Source of the DNA: Flavobacteriaceae bacterium UBA6268
GTDB taxonomy: Bacteria; Bacteroidota; Bacteroidia; Flavobacteriales; Flavobacteriaceae
Assembly (NCBI GenBank): GCA_002440705.1
Contig: DJVA01000048.1
Coordinates: 1 to 46,057 of the forward strand
Direction: 5' to 3'
DNA length: 46,057 nucleotides
This document shows, in pieces, positions 16,266 through 25,483 of the stretch (the stretch's first letter is position 1; each line of letters begins with the position of its first letter). The position numbers and the translations under genes are program-made. The notes beneath the pieces were generated by a model that did no database searches, was not told the origin of the DNA, and was given only the letters and a program-made list of their open reading frames with translations.

Positions 16266-17267
16266 ATGACTGAAGGAAATTTTGTGGATTATGTAAAAAT
16301 ACATGTGGCCTCCGGAAAAGGAGGGCAGGGTAGTGCGCACCTTAGGAGGGAGAAATTTGTACCCAAGGGGGGTCCCGATGGAGGCGATGGTGGCCGTGGT
16401 GGGCATGTGGTCGTAAAAGGCAATAAAAACCTATGGACGCTTTATCATTTAAAATTCAAGCGGCATTTCAAGGCAGAACATGGGATGGCAGGGGGAAAAC
16501 AAACGAGTACCGGTGCCGACGGAACTGACGTCTATGTAGAAGTCCCTCTAGGAACAGTCATCAAAAATTCGGAAACCGGCGCGGTGTTGAAGGAAATTAC
16601 AGAAGAGGGGGAAGAATTTGTTGTGGCCAAAGGCGGTAAGGGAGGATTGGGCAATGCGCATTTCAAAAGTGCAACCAATCAAACTCCACGGTATGCCCAA
16701 CCGGGGCTTCCTGGGGAAGAATGGGACCTTACGCTAGAGCTTAAAGTATTGGCCGACGTAGGGCTTGTTGGATTCCCAAATGCGGGGAAATCGACCCTGC
16801 TTTCAGTAATTACTGCTGCTAAGCCAAAAATTGCCGATTATGAATTTACGACTTTAAAACCCAATTTAGGAATTGTATCCCATCGTGATTTTCAAACATT
16901 TGTGGTTGCAGATATACCAGGAATTATTGAAGGTGCAGCTGAAGGAAAAGGATTGGGCCATTATTTTTTGCGTCATATTGAACGAAATTCAACATTGCTT
17001 TTCATGATTCCTGCCGATGCCAAAGACATTCGGGAGCAATACGATATTCTTCTCGATGAATTGAAACGTTATAATCCCGAGCTCTTGGATAAACAACGTC
17101 TCATTGCCATTACCAAAAGCGATATGCTGGATGATGAATTGAAATTAGAGATGAAAGAACAACTGGATACCGATTTTAAGGGTAGGGACTATGTGTTTAT
17201 TTCTTCTGTAGCACAGCAGGGACTCACCGAGTTGAAGGATCGCCTGTGGACCATGCTCAATCTATAA
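16266..17267 (+). CDS. obg: GTPase Obg/CgtA
   Basis: Obg is a ribosome-associated GTPase involved in 50S assembly and stress responses. The Gly-rich Obg fold fills residues 1 to about 158 (VASGKGGQGSAHLRREK, PDGGDGGRGG). The G domain starts with P-loop GFPNAGKS at 169-176, followed by switch II DIPGIIEGA and ITKSD. The C-terminal OCT domain is absent, so this is the short 333-residue form common in Bacteroidota. It is likely in one transcript with adk. Confidence 0.97.
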   Translation: MTEGNFVDYVKIHVASGKGGQGSAHLRREKFVPKGGPDGGDGGRGGHVVVKGNKNLWTLYHLKFKRHFKAEHGMAGGKQTSTGADGTDVYVEVPLGTVIKNSETGAVLKEITEEGEEFVVAKGGKGGLGNAHFKSATNQTPRYAQPGLPGEEWDLTLELKVLADVGLVGFPNAGKSTLLSVITAAKPKIADYEFTTLKPNLGIVSHRDFQTFVVADIPGIIEGAAEGKGLGHYFLRHIERNSTLLFMIPADAKDIREQYDILLDELKRYNPELLDKQRLIAITKSDMLDDELKLEMKEQLDTDFKGRDYVFISSVAQQGLTELKDRLWTMLNL

Positions 17268-17352
17268 AAAAGGGTAGTAATTTATTTTTCAAGGGATTAA
17301 GCGTTTTGTTTGCCAGGTATTTTTAGTATCTTGAGAACAAAAATCAAGGCTT

Positions 17353-18738
17353 ATGAAAAGAATAATACTTACCCTAGTTTTGGGGTGTATGGCTTCGTAT
17401 ACTACCCTTAGCCAGTGCCCAACTGGAGATGTGATGTTAACCACCCAACAAGAAATTGACGACTTTGCGGTCAATTATCCCGGATGTACCCAACTTACCC
17501 ATGAGCTAAGGGTAAATGGAGAAAATAGCAACATCACCAATTTAAATGGCTTATCGGCCATTACACTGGCAGACCACTTGTTTGTTATTAGTACGAATAT
17601 CCCAAATTTTAATGGGCTTCACAATCTAGAATCGGCAGCGTATTTGTCTATTAGTTTCAATCAGAATGTTAGCAATTTAAGTGGTTTTGATAGCCTAAAT
17701 AACGTCAATGAACTACTTGTTTGGTTCAATGCCAACATGATTGATCTTTCTGGAATTGAAAACCTTAACACTATCGCGGACATTCAGGTTTTTCAGAATT
17801 TTGATTTGGAAGATATTTCAGTATTCCAAAGTATTACGACGGTCAATAATCTGAGCTTGGCAGGAAATGCCTTAACTTCCTTGGCCGGTCTTGAAAACCT
17901 CGAAACCGTTACAGGAGACGTTTTTATTGCCAATGAGGCCTTGGTCAACTTTAACGAACTGTCCAATTTAACCACTATTGGCGGATCCTTGTTCATCTAT
18001 AATTTTCCACTACTTACCGACATTTCTGCATTTCAGAACATCCATGAAGTGGAAGATCTGATTTTTGCAGACTGTCCGTCCTTGAGTGATTTTACAGGCT
18101 TGGAAAATGTACAAACGGTGCATGGAACGCTTAGGTTAGGGTACAACCCCCTGATGACCAATCTCTCCATATTCCAAAATCTTAATTCTGTAGGCACTTT
18201 GGACGTCTATGCCAATGATTCACTGGCTTCACTTTCTGGGGTCGAGAATTTACAAGGCATCACCGGGAATTTGTACCTGTTGAATAACCCTGTTCTGGAG
18301 GACATTACGGCCCTAAATGGTCTTCCCTACGAGGAGGTAAATGAATTGGTCATCGCCCAAAACCCTAACTTGTCGGTCTGTGACAACGACTTTGTGTGTG
18401 GCATCGTTTTCGATGAAACCATCCCAGAATTTATTGAATACAATGATTTGGGTTGCGACTCCAGTGTTCAGGTAGCTGGAGCCTGCCTGCTCTCGACCCA
18501 AGATTTTGATCGGGGCGAAATGATTGCCCTTGTTCCGAATCCGGTTTCAAGCCAATTAACTGTTGAAACATTTGGGAATGTCCTTTTTCAGGAGGCAACG
18601 GTGCTTTCAACCTTGGGAAGCATTATTTTTAAAACCTACAATTCCGTGATCGACGTTTCAAACCTCGCTACAGGAATGTACTTGGTTAAAATACAAACGG
18701 ACAAAGGGATGCTCACAAAGAAAATTCTTAAAGAATAG
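17353..18738 (+). CDS. Secreted leucine-rich-type repeat protein with T9SS sorting domain
   Basis: A 461-residue exported protein. A signal peptide covers about residues 1-20. The middle (about 50-345) is a solenoid of repeats with the pattern F-x-x-L-x-x-V/I-x-x-L-x-I-x-x-N and recurring GLENLxxVxG, like receptor L-domain or leucine-rich repeats. The last 70 residues (VPNPVSSQLTVET to the final KKILKE) form a type A T9SS sorting domain, so the protein probably crosses the outer membrane and is released or attached to the surface. The ligand is unknown. A weak promoter with TTG at 17306-17308 and TATCTTGA at 17327 may drive it. Confidence 0.85.
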   Translation: MKRIILTLVLGCMASYTTLSQCPTGDVMLTTQQEIDDFAVNYPGCTQLTHELRVNGENSNITNLNGLSAITLADHLFVISTNIPNFNGLHNLESAAYLSISFNQNVSNLSGFDSLNNVNELLVWFNANMIDLSGIENLNTIADIQVFQNFDLEDISVFQSITTVNNLSLAGNALTSLAGLENLETVTGDVFIANEALVNFNELSNLTTIGGSLFIYNFPLLTDISAFQNIHEVEDLIFADCPSLSDFTGLENVQTVHGTLRLGYNPLMTNLSIFQNLNSVGTLDVYANDSLASLSGVENLQGITGNLYLLNNPVLEDITALNGLPYEEVNELVIAQNPNLSVCDNDFVCGIVFDETIPEFIEYNDLGCDSSVQVAGACLLSTQDFDRGEMIALVPNPVSSQLTVETFGNVLFQEATVLSTLGSIIFKTYNSVIDVSNLATGMYLVKIQTDKGMLTKKILKE

Positions 18739-18770
18739 AAGTTCTACATAAAGTACATTTCTATAATTTT

Positions 18771-19307
18771 ATGAACAAAAGCGCAATGATGAAGTATCTG
18801 GTTTTGTTTCTCCCTTGGTTGTTCGTTTCCTGTGGTCCCATGGCTTCGGTTGATTTTGATCCCGAAACCAATTTTTCACAATATAACTCCTACGACTTTT
18901 ACCCATCCATCGATTCGGGCCTGAGCGAACTGGACAATAAACGTATTATGGGAGTCCTTGACAGCTTGATGCCCCTAAAAGGATTTCAAAAATCCGAATC
19001 GCCCCAAATTCTCATTAATTTTTATGCAAAGGAACACCTCACTAACTCCCGAAATACTATAGGGATTGGGATTGGCAGTGGCGGAGGCAATGTTGGGGTG
19101 GGCGTAAGTGGTGGAATTCCAATAGGAGGGGCGGAAGTAGAACAACAACTTACGGTCGACTTTATCGATGTCAATGCCGATGCCTTAATCTGGCAAGGAA
19201 TACTGGAAAGTCGATACAAAGAGAAATCTACCCCCAAACAAATGGACGTTCATTATTTTGATGCCTTGCAAAAATTGTTACGAAAGTACCCCCCTTTAAA
19301 GAAATAG
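18771..19307 (+). CDS. DUF4136 lipoprotein
   Basis: A 178-residue putative lipoprotein with lipobox LFVSC (Cys 21). The body resembles DUF4136: FSQYNSYDFYP after the Cys and a C-terminal segment with LIWQGI. Between them lies a Gly-rich stretch at about residues 97-120 (alternating GIG, GVG and GSG). The function of the family is not known. The spacing to its neighbours is 32 and 38 bases, so co-transcription with the gene before is possible. Confidence 0.8.
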   Translation: MNKSAMMKYLVLFLPWLFVSCGPMASVDFDPETNFSQYNSYDFYPSIDSGLSELDNKRIMGVLDSLMPLKGFQKSESPQILINFYAKEHLTNSRNTIGIGIGSGGGNVGVGVSGGIPIGGAEVEQQLTVDFIDVNADALIWQGILESRYKEKSTPKQMDVHYFDALQKLLRKYPPLKK

Positions 19308-19329
19308 ATAGCACATTTTTTCTTTTTTG

Positions 19330-19337
19330 TATTTTTG
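19330..19337 (+). promoter_or_regulatory. Possible -7 element for the TPR gene
   Basis: TATTTTTG fits TAnnTTTG just before the TPR gene. No TTG box is seen at the right distance, and the region is T-rich, so a chance match is possible. Confidence 0.25.
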
Positions 19338-19345
19338 AATTCCCA

Positions 19346-20308
19346 ATGATTGCAATGAAAAACTTCTGGCTACTCTGCTTCGTTCCTCTCTCCTTATGGG
19401 GGCAAACCTCTTTTGAGCAGGCGGAAGTGTATTTTCAACAGGAACAATTCCAAAATGCGAAGTCCCTCTTCGAAGCCTATTTATTGAAGCACCCCAAGGA
19501 TCAAAAAACCCGTGAATACTTAGGCGACATCGCAGGCTATGCCAAAGATTGGGACACTGCTATTTCCTATTACGAAGCCTTGGTGGAAGAGGATGAAACC
19601 AATGCCGATTACCATTTCAAATTTGGTGGTGTTTTGGGGATGAAGGCGTTGGAAATCAATAAAATAAGAGCTTTAAGTTATATAGGGGATATCCGAAAGC
19701 ATTTTGAAAAGGCCGCCCTCTTGGATCCCAACCATATTGAAGTACGTTGGGCATTGGTAGAATACTACATACAACTGCCAGGGATTATCGGCGGTAGTGA
19801 AAAAAAGGCCATCGCCTATGCCAATGAACTTGGAAAAATCTCTCCGGTAGATGGCTATCTCGCCAACGGGTATATCGCTGAATATTCCAATCGACCTGAT
19901 GATGCGGAAAAGTTCTATAAAAAAGCTATCGAAGTGGGGGGGTCTCCTCATACCTATGAAAAGTTGACCCATTGGTATGAAAACAACAACCGACCTAAGG
20001 AAGCAATAGCCACGGCTTCACAATCGCTTCAAATCCATAAGCGAAATCAACTAAATTATCAAATTGGAAAGATTTCGGCTCAATACAATCTAGACGCCCA
20101 ATTGGGCATCGACTGCCTCAAAAACTACATTCAAAATCATTCCGTGAAAGATGGGGTCCCAAAAGATTGGGCCTATTATCGATTGGCCCAGATTTATAAA
20201 AATTTGGGGGAAAAGAAAACGGCCTTGGAATGGATCGACAAAGCGTTGAGTACCCGTCCCGATTTTGAGGAAGCCCAAAAAGAAAAGAAATTGATCGAAG
20301 CTTTATAA
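19346..20308 (+). CDS. Periplasmic tetratricopeptide repeat protein
   Basis: A 320-residue exported protein with a signal peptide ending near LSLWGQ. TPR-like helix pairs run through most of the chain, for example AEVYFQQEQFQNAKSLFEAYL, YEALVEEDETNADYHFKFGG, and the last repeat ALEWIDKALSTRPDFEEAQK. Such proteins usually act as scaffolds in the envelope; no partner is evident. The start could be ATG 19346 or ATG 19355 (MKNFWLL), and the second gives a more typical signal peptide. Confidence 0.8.
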   Translation: MIAMKNFWLLCFVPLSLWGQTSFEQAEVYFQQEQFQNAKSLFEAYLLKHPKDQKTREYLGDIAGYAKDWDTAISYYEALVEEDETNADYHFKFGGVLGMKALEINKIRALSYIGDIRKHFEKAALLDPNHIEVRWALVEYYIQLPGIIGGSEKKAIAYANELGKISPVDGYLANGYIAEYSNRPDDAEKFYKKAIEVGGSPHTYEKLTHWYENNNRPKEAIATASQSLQIHKRNQLNYQIGKISAQYNLDAQLGIDCLKNYIQNHSVKDGVPKDWAYYRLAQIYKNLGEKKTALEWIDKALSTRPDFEEAQKEKKLIEAL

Positions 20309-20346
20309 ACTAGGCACTATCTTTACGATTCAATTAAAAAAAATCC

Positions 20347-21699
20347 ATGCGCATACATTTTATTGCCATTGGCGGAAGTGCCATGCACAATTTGGCCTTG
20401 GCCCTTCATCAAAAAGGGTATCAAATAACGGGAAGTGATGACGAAATTTTTGAACCTTCAAAAAGTAGGTTATCGGCAAAAGGGTTGTTGCCAGAGGCCT
20501 ACGGTTGGTTTCCCGAAAAAATCACTTCCAAATTGGACGCCGTAATCTTAGGAATGCATGCCAAAGCCGATAATCCCGAACTGTTGCGTGCTCAGACAAT
20601 GAACCTCCCCATCTATTCATACCCCGAATTTTTATACGAGCAGTCAAAGGCCAAAACCAGGGTAGTGATAGGTGGTTCGCACGGGAAAACCACCATAACT
20701 TCGATGATCCTTCATGTGATGCACTATTTTGGCAAAAATGTGGATTACATGGTGGGCGCCCAATTGGAGGGTTTTGATACCATGGTACACCTTACCGAAG
20801 AAAATGATTTTATGGTACTGGAAGGAGACGAGTATTTATCGTCCCCGATTGACCGTAGGCCAAAATTCCATCTTTATAAACCCAACATTGCATTATTGAG
20901 TGGTATTGCTTGGGATCACATCAATGTCTTTCCCACTTTTGAAAATTACCTGGAACAATTCTCCACATTCATCGCGCAAATTACCAATGGAGGAGCCTTA
21001 GTCTACAATGCTGAAGATGCCCAATTGCAAAAAATAGTGGAAGCATCACAACACCCCATCAAGAAGTACCCTTATGCAACCCCACAATATGATGTAGTTG
21101 ATGGAGTAACCCTATTGGAAACCCCAGAAGGATCTATGCCCATAGCGGTTTTTGGAAAGCATAACCTTAACAATTTGGAAGGAGCGCGCTGGATTTGTCA
21201 ACTGATGGGGGTGGATGCCGATGCCTTCTATGAGGCGATTTCCAGTTTCAAAGGGGCGAGCAAACGCCTCGAAAAAATTGCGGAACGTTTTGATGCCATT
21301 GCCTATAAGGATTTTGCACATTCACCAAGTAAAGTAAAAGCAACTGCAGAAGCGGTCAAAAATCAATACCCCAACCGTAGGTTATTGGCCTGTCTGGAAT
21401 TGCATACTTATAGTAGCTTAACGCCAAATTTTCTAAAGGAATACCAAGGGGCGCTAGATGCTGCCGATGAAGCCGTGGTGTTTTATTCGCCCCATGCTGT
21501 GGAGATCAAAAAATTAGAACCCATTTCCAAAGAGCAGATTGCGGAAGCCTTCCAACGGGAGGATTTAAACATTTTTACCGATCCCAAAGACTTTAAGGAA
21601 TTTCTTTTTGCACAAAACTTTGAAAACCGGTCCTTGCTCTTGATGAGCAGTGGCAACTACGGAGGGTTGGATTTTGGGGAGGTTGGGAAACTTTTCTAG
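20347..21699 (+). CDS. Mur ligase family protein, Mpl-like (UDP-MurNAc:peptide ligase type)
   Basis: A 450-residue ATP-dependent Mur ligase. The N-terminal Rossmann part begins IHFIAIGGSAMHNLAL, the ATP site is GGSHGKTT at 109-116, and the central domain has EGDEYLSSP and SGIAWDHINVFP. Mpl attaches recycled murein tripeptide to UDP-MurNAc. The absence of the usual MurC N-terminal sequence and the position away from the mur cluster favour an Mpl-like role over MurC. The gene converges on a PaiB-like gene, and the two stop codons overlap in CTAG. Confidence 0.85.
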   Translation: MRIHFIAIGGSAMHNLALALHQKGYQITGSDDEIFEPSKSRLSAKGLLPEAYGWFPEKITSKLDAVILGMHAKADNPELLRAQTMNLPIYSYPEFLYEQSKAKTRVVIGGSHGKTTITSMILHVMHYFGKNVDYMVGAQLEGFDTMVHLTEENDFMVLEGDEYLSSPIDRRPKFHLYKPNIALLSGIAWDHINVFPTFENYLEQFSTFIAQITNGGALVYNAEDAQLQKIVEASQHPIKKYPYATPQYDVVDGVTLLETPEGSMPIAVFGKHNLNNLEGARWICQLMGVDADAFYEAISSFKGASKRLEKIAERFDAIAYKDFAHSPSKVKATAEAVKNQYPNRRLLACLELHTYSSLTPNFLKEYQGALDAADEAVVFYSPHAVEIKKLEPISKEQIAEAFQREDLNIFTDPKDFKEFLFAQNFENRSLLLMSSGNYGGLDFGEVGKLF

Positions 21700-22295
21700 G
21701 TTTTATAAATTTTCTCGATAAAACTTTTAAGATCAGTTTTCGAATTTTTGATCAATTCCGCTTTGGCACATTCAAAATCGACAAGATTTTTATCCTGTGA
21801 CAGCTTGAATTTTCCCTCCCAATGCGTGATTTCAATTTCAAAAACCTGAATATGAGGCAATAGATGCTCCAACATTGGATGGTCTTTTTTTAATTGAAAT
21901 TTTTGCTCCGGGCCCTCCAAAAACCGCGTCATGTTTACAAGGGTTTCTTTAATACGGTTCGATTCCTCAATTACCCGAACCGTACCTGTGAGATGGACAA
22001 TGATGTAGTTCCAGGTGGGCAACTGGTCCGTAAGATACACCGATGGCGAAATGTATGCATCCGGCCCCTTAAATATGGCCATGACCGAAGCTCCTTCCCT
22101 CAATGTTGCCACCTGTGGGTTTTGTTTGTCGATATGCGCTACCAACCTTCCAGATGGTTCATCATAGATGATGGGGATGTGTGTAACAAAAGGAGTCCCA
22201 TCGTGTGCCGATACCAACATCCCAAAGGGAAAGTGCTGGATTACGGAAATCATCTTTTGCTTGTTAAAGTCCTGATGGTAGGGTGGTGGATACAT
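21696..22295 (-). CDS. PaiB-like FMN-binding protein
   Basis: A 199-residue protein of the PaiB / FMN-binding split-barrel family, named for a negative regulator of sporulation and protease genes in Bacillus. It starts MYPPPYHQ and contains FGMLVSAHDGTPFVTHIP, AHIDKQNPQ and YISPSVY with PTWNY, all typical of the family. No DNA-binding domain is obvious. It begins directly next to the end of the DUF1569 gene, so the two are likely co-transcribed. Confidence 0.85.
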   Translation of the reverse strand: MYPPPYHQDFNKQKMISVIQHFPFGMLVSAHDGTPFVTHIPIIYDEPSGRLVAHIDKQNPQVATLREGASVMAIFKGPDAYISPSVYLTDQLPTWNYIIVHLTGTVRVIEESNRIKETLVNMTRFLEGPEQKFQLKKDHPMLEHLLPHIQVFEIEITHWEGKFKLSQDKNLVDFECAKAELIKNSKTDLKSFIEKIYKT

Positions 22296-22736
22296 CTACA
22301 CGCCAAATTGCCTTAAATGATGGTCCAAGTGTTTGTACTCCATCTTGCCCCATTGTTCCATGGTAAATTTCCCGAACATAGGGTGCGGATTCCAGATTTC
22401 CCTGTCTTTAAGATCATAAAACGCATCCACCAATTGCACTAATTGTGTTTTTTCAGTTTCAAAGTTTTTGGTTTCCGTAACCTTAAGCTGTGGCGCAGTG
22501 GGCAGGTTTTTTCGCCAAGGCTTGTCATTATACATCGCTTTTTTGAAAAAAAGCACGATGGGGTTGAATTTGGGTTTCACCAATTCGTTTTTAATGGCAA
22601 TTTTTAGTGGGTACTGACAGTGGTGTGCCATTTGGCCCACTTCCATTTTTCCCCAATGCCGTTTGGAATTTTCATTTAGTTGGGCCAATCGGACCTTAAT
22701 ATCCCTGTAGCCTGCTTCTTCTAACAAAGATTTCAT
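22296..22736 (-). CDS. DUF1569 (DinB-like) protein
   Basis: A 146-residue protein with four-helix DinB-like character. His-containing motifs KMEVGQMAHHCQYPL and MEYKHLDHHLRQFG could bind a metal, as in DinB relatives. The function is unknown. Its stop adjoins the start of the PaiB-like gene. A good promoter lies upstream. Confidence 0.75.
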   Translation of the reverse strand: MKSLLEEAGYRDIKVRLAQLNENSKRHWGKMEVGQMAHHCQYPLKIAIKNELVKPKFNPIVLFFKKAMYNDKPWRKNLPTAPQLKVTETKNFETEKTQLVQLVDAFYDLKDREIWNPHPMFGKFTMEQWGKMEYKHLDHHLRQFGV

Positions 22737-22764
22737 AGCAATTTATAAATTGTCGTTTTCACAA

Positions 22765-22794
22765 TAAAGATACATCTTATATTTAAGTTTTCAA
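22765..22794 (-). promoter_or_regulatory. Promoter for the DUF1569-PaiB pair
   Basis: On the minus strand, TTG (22794-22792) is followed after 19 bases by TATCTTTA (22772-22765). This is a one-mismatch Bacteroidota promoter (TTG-N19-TAnnTTTG), 28 bases before the start codon. Confidence 0.45.
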
Positions 22795-22799
22795 TCAGT

Positions 22800-23504
22800 T
22801 TGGAGGGAGACATCCATAGCGCATCATTTTCAATTAAAAGTTGGAACGAAGACGACCGTCCAAGGGAAAAACTGCTTTCAAAAGGAACGCAGGCGCTGAG
22901 TGATGCCGAATTGATTGCCATCCTCATTGGCTCCGGAACTAGAAGCGAAAGTGCAGTAAGCCTTAGCCAACGTATTCTTGCCTCTGTGGGCCATAACCTC
23001 AATGCACTTGGAAAACAATCGGTTCAGGAACTAATGGTGTTTAAAGGGATAGGGGAGGCCAAAGCCATTGCCATTGTGGCCGCCATGGAACTGGGTCGAC
23101 GTAGGCGTGCCGAAGCGACGACGCTGTTGCATAAAATCACTTCCAGTGCCGAGGTGTACGAACGGCTGCAACCCCTTATTGGGGAACTTCCCCATGAAGA
23201 ATTTTGGATTGTTTACCTAAACAACTCAAACAGGATTTTGCAGACCGTTCAACTTAGTAAAGGGGGTATTACGGGAACCGTTGTAGATATCCGCTTGGCA
23301 TTTAAGCAAGCATTGCAGTTGGGCGCTGTCGCTATTATTTTGGCACACAACCATCCTTCAGGAACCTTAAAGCCTAGTCATGCCGACATTCAGCTCACCA
23401 AAAAATTAAAGCTTGCAGGGGAGAGCCTGGACATAAAGGTTCTGGACCATTTGATTGTGACCGAAAAAGCGTACTTTAGCTTTGCCGACGAACAAATGCT
23501 GTAA
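22800..23504 (+). CDS. radC: RadC family protein (JAB/MPN domain)
   Basis: A 234-residue RadC-like protein. N-terminal helix-hairpin-helix-like segments (ALSDAELIAILIGSG, FKGIGEAKAIAIVAAMELGRRR) are followed by a JAB1/MPN metalloprotease-like domain with the zinc motif HNHPSG near residue 182 and its downstream Asp. RadC was once linked to DNA repair, but its biochemical role is unsettled. The only suitable start is TTG at 22800: residues from SIKSWNEDDRPREKL onward are conserved and no ATG lies near. It is divergent from the DUF1569 gene. Confidence 0.93.
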   Translation: MEGDIHSASFSIKSWNEDDRPREKLLSKGTQALSDAELIAILIGSGTRSESAVSLSQRILASVGHNLNALGKQSVQELMVFKGIGEAKAIAIVAAMELGRRRRAEATTLLHKITSSAEVYERLQPLIGELPHEEFWIVYLNNSNRILQTVQLSKGGITGTVVDIRLAFKQALQLGAVAIILAHNHPSGTLKPSHADIQLTKKLKLAGESLDIKVLDHLIVTEKAYFSFADEQML

Positions 23505-23511
23505 TTGCTGT

Positions 23512-24804
23512 ATGCTCCTCATTTATACCCAAAAAGTTACCCCGCGAATCGACTATATTTTCAAACACCTATGCACCCGGATTTTAGGACTTAAGGTCGA
23601 ATTTACAGCAACTATCGAAGTATTCATTTCGCACCAAGGACCCAAGTTGTCGTATGGGAAACAACCCTTGGGCAACGAACTTTTCATCCAGTCGCACGGA
23701 CTGCTTACCGTTCAGGGATTTGAAGATGTCGAAATTGTGGTAAAGCCTTGGAAGCAGAGCATTGGTTTTTTCCCAACTTCTGAAAAAAGTGCATTGCCCT
23801 TCGATATTTTTGCGGCCTCCTTCTACCTTCTAAGCCGGTACGAGGAGTATTTGCCCCATGTAAAGGACCCTTTGGGAAGGTTTCCAGCCTCTGAAAGCCT
23901 GGCTTATCGCGAAGGTTTTTTAAGACAGCCCGTAATAGACCTATGGGCCTACGAATTGCGCACTTTGTTATTTCAGAATTTCCCAGACCTAGAGCTGCCC
24001 TCAAGAACATTCCAAGTGCATAATTTTGTGGAAGCCAAACGGCCTTTCGAGTTTTTACAACGCGGCGTCCTGCGCAATTTTTTGGGATTTGGAAACGACC
24101 TCTGGAAATTGCGATTGCGACGCTTTTTTATGCGTATTCGTGTTTTGATTGGCTGGCGGAAAGATCCTTACGATACTTTTACCTGGATGCTCAACAACAC
24201 GCGGAGCAGTCGTTCCAAGTTGACGGTGTTTTTCCTTTTGGGCGAAGGTTTTTCCTTTAGGGAAGATTTCAATACCAAGCGGGAAAAATTCAAAAGAGTG
24301 GTCAAATATGTTGCAGATTATACGGAAGTAGGCTTGGTATTTTCTTACCACTCCCTTCAAGACTATGATAGTTTGAAAAAGGAAAAGCATTTTTTGGAAG
24401 AAATTACCCATCGCGAATTAAAAAGTGCGACCAATGATCGCCAGTTGATTCAGTTGCCCTATATATACCGACATATGGTTGAACTTGAGATCGAAAGGGA
24501 TTGCACCATGTTTTACTTTGATGAAATTGGCTTCAGGGCAGGGACATGCACCCCCTTTTTATTTTACGATCTGGATTTTGAAGTAAAAACTCCCTTGATT
24601 ATCCATCCTGTTGTGGGAAAATCCTTGTCCATGCGTTTTGGTAAAGAATCGGATATTGAAGGAACTCTAATGCGGCTTTACAACGAAGTGAAACGGGTGG
24701 ATGGAACGTTCTCTTTTTTCTTTTCCAACCGGGATTTCGAGCAGGTAAAAGAAAACAAAGTTTGGCGCTACCTTTTTTCACAAATATTGAACGTACATGC
24801 TTAA
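23512..24804 (+). CDS. Divergent polysaccharide deacetylase-like (DUF7033-type) protein
   Basis: A 430-residue protein from the ATG at 23512, 7 bases after the radC stop. A longer frame from 23482 would overlap radC and begins with a Cys-rich run that looks like non-coding read-through. The N-terminal half (LLIYTQKVTPRIDYIFKH, PFDIFAASFYLLSRYEEYL) matches the domain that precedes NodB-like deacetylase domains in Bacteroidota. The C-terminal half retains the fold signature DPYDTF and IGFRAGTCTPFLFYDL. The Asp-Asp and His-x3-His metal motifs of active deacetylases are not visible: HNFVEAKRPF stands where the acidic motif is expected. It may be a non-catalytic homologue. It overlaps the next gene by 8 bases. 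Confidence 0.75.
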   Translation: MLLIYTQKVTPRIDYIFKHLCTRILGLKVEFTATIEVFISHQGPKLSYGKQPLGNELFIQSHGLLTVQGFEDVEIVVKPWKQSIGFFPTSEKSALPFDIFAASFYLLSRYEEYLPHVKDPLGRFPASESLAYREGFLRQPVIDLWAYELRTLLFQNFPDLELPSRTFQVHNFVEAKRPFEFLQRGVLRNFLGFGNDLWKLRLRRFFMRIRVLIGWRKDPYDTFTWMLNNTRSSRSKLTVFFLLGEGFSFREDFNTKREKFKRVVKYVADYTEVGLVFSYHSLQDYDSLKKEKHFLEEITHRELKSATNDRQLIQLPYIYRHMVELEIERDCTMFYFDEIGFRAGTCTPFLFYDLDFEVKTPLIIHPVVGKSLSMRFGKESDIEGTLMRLYNEVKRVDGTFSFFFSNRDFEQVKENKVWRYLFSQILNVHA

Positions 24805-25483
24805 CCCCATTGAACATGTTTTTTTTGATTTGGACCACACCTTGTGGGATTTTGACCGAAACTCAAAATTGGCTTTCGAGCGTATGTTTCGTATTTATGG
24901 GATTTCGGTTACGCTGGATGCTTTCTTGGAGATCTATGAACCCATCAATTTCCAGTACTGGAAACTTTACAGGGAAGAACAAATAACCAAGCAAGAACTG
25001 CGCAGGGGTCGATTTTTGGATGCTTTTGGATGTTTTGGAATGCATTTCGATGTCGAAATACTTGATGCGATGGCCAAATCCTACATAGATGAACTTCCCA
25101 AAGATAATCATCTGTTCGACGGTGTATTGGAAATTTTGGAATACCTTTTTCCCAAATACCAACTGCACATCATTACCAACGGTTTCGAGGAAGTACAGCA
25201 CCTTAAACTCAAAAATAGTGGCATCGATCGATTTTTTTCCACAGTAACCACTTCAGAAGAGGTAGGGTTAAAGAAGCCCAATCCTGTTATATTCCAGAAG
25301 GCCCTTCAAAAGGCAAATACAATCCCTTCCAAAAGTTTGATGGTTGGGGACACCTTCGAGGCCGATATTTTGGGTGCTGAAGCTGTTGGAATGCAAACCT
25401 TGTATTTCAATTACAGAAAGGAGGACATACCGCTTCAGTACCTTAAAATTGATTGCATACTGGAACTTAAAAAACATCTGTAG
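24797..25483 (+). CDS. YjjG-family HAD nucleotidase
   Basis: A 228-residue haloacid dehalogenase-type phosphatase. Motif I is FFDLDHTLWDFD with nucleophile and acid Asp residues, motif II is HIITNGFEE, motif III has the Lys of GLKKPNP, and motif IV is GDTFEADILGA. The N-terminal LWDFDRNS is typical of YjjG/YfnB noncanonical pyrimidine 5'-nucleotidases, which clean up damaged nucleotides. The helical cap sits between motifs I and II. It overlaps the end of the gene before by 8 bases. Confidence 0.88.
   Translation: MLNPIEHVFFDLDHTLWDFDRNSKLAFERMFRIYGISVTLDAFLEIYEPINFQYWKLYREEQITKQELRRGRFLDAFGCFGMHFDVEILDAMAKSYIDELPKDNHLFDGVLEILEYLFPKYQLHIITNGFEEVQHLKLKNSGIDRFFSTVTTSEEVGLKKPNPVIFQKALQKANTIPSKSLMVGDTFEADILGAEAVGMQTLYFNYRKEDIPLQYLKIDCILELKKHL

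Noticed and set aside
23482..23511. N-terminal extension of the deacetylase-like gene
   Set aside because: It overlaps the end of radC and encodes a Cys-rich stretch unlike the family; ATG 23512 matches the conserved start.
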